The notes under the pieces are model-generated. The model did not search any database. It saw only the letters and a list, made by a program, of their open reading frames with translations, and was not told the DNA's origin. Positions 4,881 through 5,924 of a stretch of DNA of 5,924 nt are shown piece by piece. Numbering within the stretch: position 1 is the stretch's first letter; every line of letters begins with the position of its first letter. Position numbers and translations under genes: made by a program. The DNA comes from Candidatus Peribacteraceae bacterium (GTDB lineage: Bacteria; Patescibacteriota; Gracilibacteria; Peribacterales; Peribacteraceae): assembly GCA_018062585.1 (NCBI GenBank), contig JAGORY010000062.1:1-5924 (forward strand). The letters run 5' to 3'.

Positions 4881-5924
4881 CCCCGTCTCCGCAACCTCCT
4901 TTGGCTCGTACACATTGCGGCCGTCGAAGAGGAGGTTCCCCTTCATGACACTTTTCAGTTCTTGTAGATCCGCACCTCGGAATTCGTCCCACTCTGTGAG
5001 TACGAGGAGTGCGTCGGCTCCTTTGGCGGCTTCCAGAGCAGAATCCACATACGTCGTGGCGGCCGGGAGATGCGGCTTCGCTTTCTCGGTCGCGACCGGG
5101 TCATAGGCCGTGATCGTGTGTCCGGCCTTATCTAAGGCCTCAAGAACATCGATACTCGGAGCCTCACGCATGTCGTCAGTCTTGGGTTTGAAGGACAGCC
5201 CCCAAATTCCGACATGCGCATTCTTTGGAAGTGCCTTGAGGACGCGGTCGATGAAATGCTGACGCTGGTGCTGGTTCACGTTGTGCGTCGCTTCGACGAT
5301 TGGCATCGGGACGCCGTACTCTTTTCCGGTTGCGAGCAGCGCCTTCACGTCTTTCGGGAAACAACTGCCACCGTATCCGATGCCGGCGTGCAAAAACTTC
5401 GGTCCGATGCGGTTATCGAGTCCCATGCCTTTCGCCACGTCCCGGATATTCGCGCCCGTTGTTTCGCAGAGGGGAGTCAGCATATTGATGAAGCTGATCT
5501 TCGTCGCGAGGAACGCATTCGACGCGTACTTCACGATCTCGGAGCTCTCGCGGCTCATGAAGATGAGTGGTTTACCCACGCGCGTGATGGGCCTGTAGAG
5601 CTCTTCGAGGAGCGAGCGGGTAGCGGGTAGCGTGGAGCGAGTAGATTTTTTTGTACTATCCGCTAACCGCTCCCCGCTACTCGCTTCCTCGTTCACTCCC
5701 ACAATTACTCGATCCGGCATGAGTGTGTCTGATACCGCCATGCCTTCGCGGAGGAACTCCGGATTACTGACGACGGGCATGCTGTAATCGACGCCACGAT
5801 CTTTCAGGATTTTCTGGATGAGTTCTTCACATTTTTTGCCGGTTCCAACGGGCACGGTGGATTTGTTCACGAAGACGATGTCCTGAGTAATATTTTTCGC
5901 AACGGTTTCGGCGACAATGAATAC
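4854..5924 (-). CDS. UDP-glucose 6-dehydrogenase, 5' end beyond the right edge
   Basis: The C-terminal 356 residues of a UDP-glucose/GDP-mannose dehydrogenase family protein, best matched to UDP-glucose 6-dehydrogenase, which oxidises UDP-glucose to UDP-glucuronate with two NAD. The N-terminal Rossmann glycine motif is outside the window. A GTG codon at 5870 is not the start: the frame continues to the edge and this codon is the Val before NKSTVPVGTG. Numbering from the edge, motifs are NKSTVPVGTG (20-29), NPEFLREG (54-61), SNAFLATKISFINML (135-149), GYGGSCFPKD (183-192) with catalytic Cys188, LSFKPKTDDMREAPS (243-257) and DGRNVYEP (334-341). The oddity is residues about 78-107: after VIVGVN the family normally needs only about ten residues to reach the ELYRP helix, whereas here about 30 are present, encoded by a palindromic repeat. 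All catalytic motifs remain intact, so the enzyme is probably active. It starts the leftward cluster and feeds the UDP-glucuronate epimerase. Confidence 0.92.
   Translation of the reverse strand, partial: VFIVAETVAKNITQDIVFVNKSTVPVGTGKKCEELIQKILKDRGVDYSMPVVSNPEFLREGMAVSDTLMPDRVIVGVNEEASSGERLADSTKKSTRSTLPATRSLLEELYRPITRVGKPLIFMSRESSEIVKYASNAFLATKISFINMLTPLCETTGANIRDVAKGMGLDNRIGPKFLHAGIGYGGSCFPKDVKALLATGKEYGVPMPIVEATHNVNQHQRQHFIDRVLKALPKNAHVGIWGLSFKPKTDDMREAPSIDVLEALDKAGHTITAYDPVATEKAKPHLPAATTYVDSALEAAKGADALLVLTEWDEFRGADLQELKSVMKGNLLFDGRNVYEPKEVAETGLQYIGIGV
5606..5691. repeat. Imperfect palindromic repeat element inserted in frame in the UDP-glucose dehydrogenase gene
   Basis: The left arm (5606-5644) and right arm (5656-5691) are imperfect inverted repeats around an 11-bp AT-rich centre with a T7 run. 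The outer ends (CGAGGAGCGAG and CTCGCTTCCTCG) pair with one bulged base. The inner arms are built from repeated TAGCGG/GAGCGG-like units and match at about 18 of 24 positions. Read in the gene's frame it encodes a Ser/Thr/Arg-rich stretch (SSGERLADSTKKSTRSTLPA) without a stop codon. Low-complexity palindromic character, in-frame placement and absence from the family consensus resemble the in-gene palindromic elements described in Rickettsia, but the sequence is different as far as I recall. Confidence 0.82.

Noticed and set aside
5606..5691. CRISPR array or tandem repeat array
   Set aside because: The short GAGCGG/TAGCGG units are not separated by regular unique spacers, and the stretch is a single inverted repeat read in frame with the gene.
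5868..5870. GTG as the start of UDP-glucose dehydrogenase
   Set aside because: The frame remains open to the window edge, and the family has an N-terminal Rossmann domain of more than 100 residues before NKSTVPVGTG. The GTG is an internal valine codon.

Overview
The window comes from a bacterial cell-envelope carbohydrate locus. It is moderately GC-rich (roughly 55% by eye) and uses the standard code, with TGA and TAA as stops on ordinary-length genes. No gene has a clear Shine-Dalgarno sequence, several starts sit 6-8 nt behind a -10-like hexamer, and genes are packed with overlaps and 1-10 nt gaps. Two palindromic repeat elements are present, one of them inside a coding sequence. This suits an uncultured, possibly candidate-phylum bacterium, but the taxon cannot be fixed from the sequence.

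Layout. The left edge holds the N-terminal 98 residues of an NAD-dependent epimerase/dehydratase on the minus strand. A 79-bp divergent gap follows, then a plus-strand pair overlapping by 22 bp: a polyprenol-phosphate mannose synthase-like GT2 glycosyltransferase (374-1378) and a multi-span GT-C-like membrane protein (1357-2571). The GT2 probably loads a sugar onto a polyprenyl phosphate, and the GT-C protein could transfer it outside the membrane. The pair converges, with a 6-bp overlap of stop codons, on a minus-strand cluster. In transcription order that cluster is UDP-glucose 6-dehydrogenase (5' end beyond the right edge, ending at 4854), a 59-residue AT-richer unknown protein (4667-4846), UDP-glucuronate 4-epimerase (3688-4635) and a second epimerase/dehydratase (2566-3603).

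Function. The dehydrogenase and the UDP-glucuronate epimerase form a two-step route from UDP-glucose to UDP-glucuronate to UDP-galacturonate. The two other SDR proteins probably make further nucleotide sugars. The locus therefore looks like precursor supply plus lipid-linked sugar transfer for a surface glycan or glycoprotein.

Most unusual points. (1) An imperfect palindrome of about 86 bp lies in frame inside the UDP-glucose dehydrogenase gene and adds about 20 residues at a position where the family has a short linker. (2) A second palindromic repeat lies between the two epimerase genes, flanked by an exact 33-bp duplication of the 3' end of the UDP-glucuronate epimerase gene. (3) A small unknown gene with its own promoter-like sequence sits between UDP-glucose dehydrogenase and the epimerase. 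(4) The promoter-like hexamers are placed so that leaderless transcripts would result.
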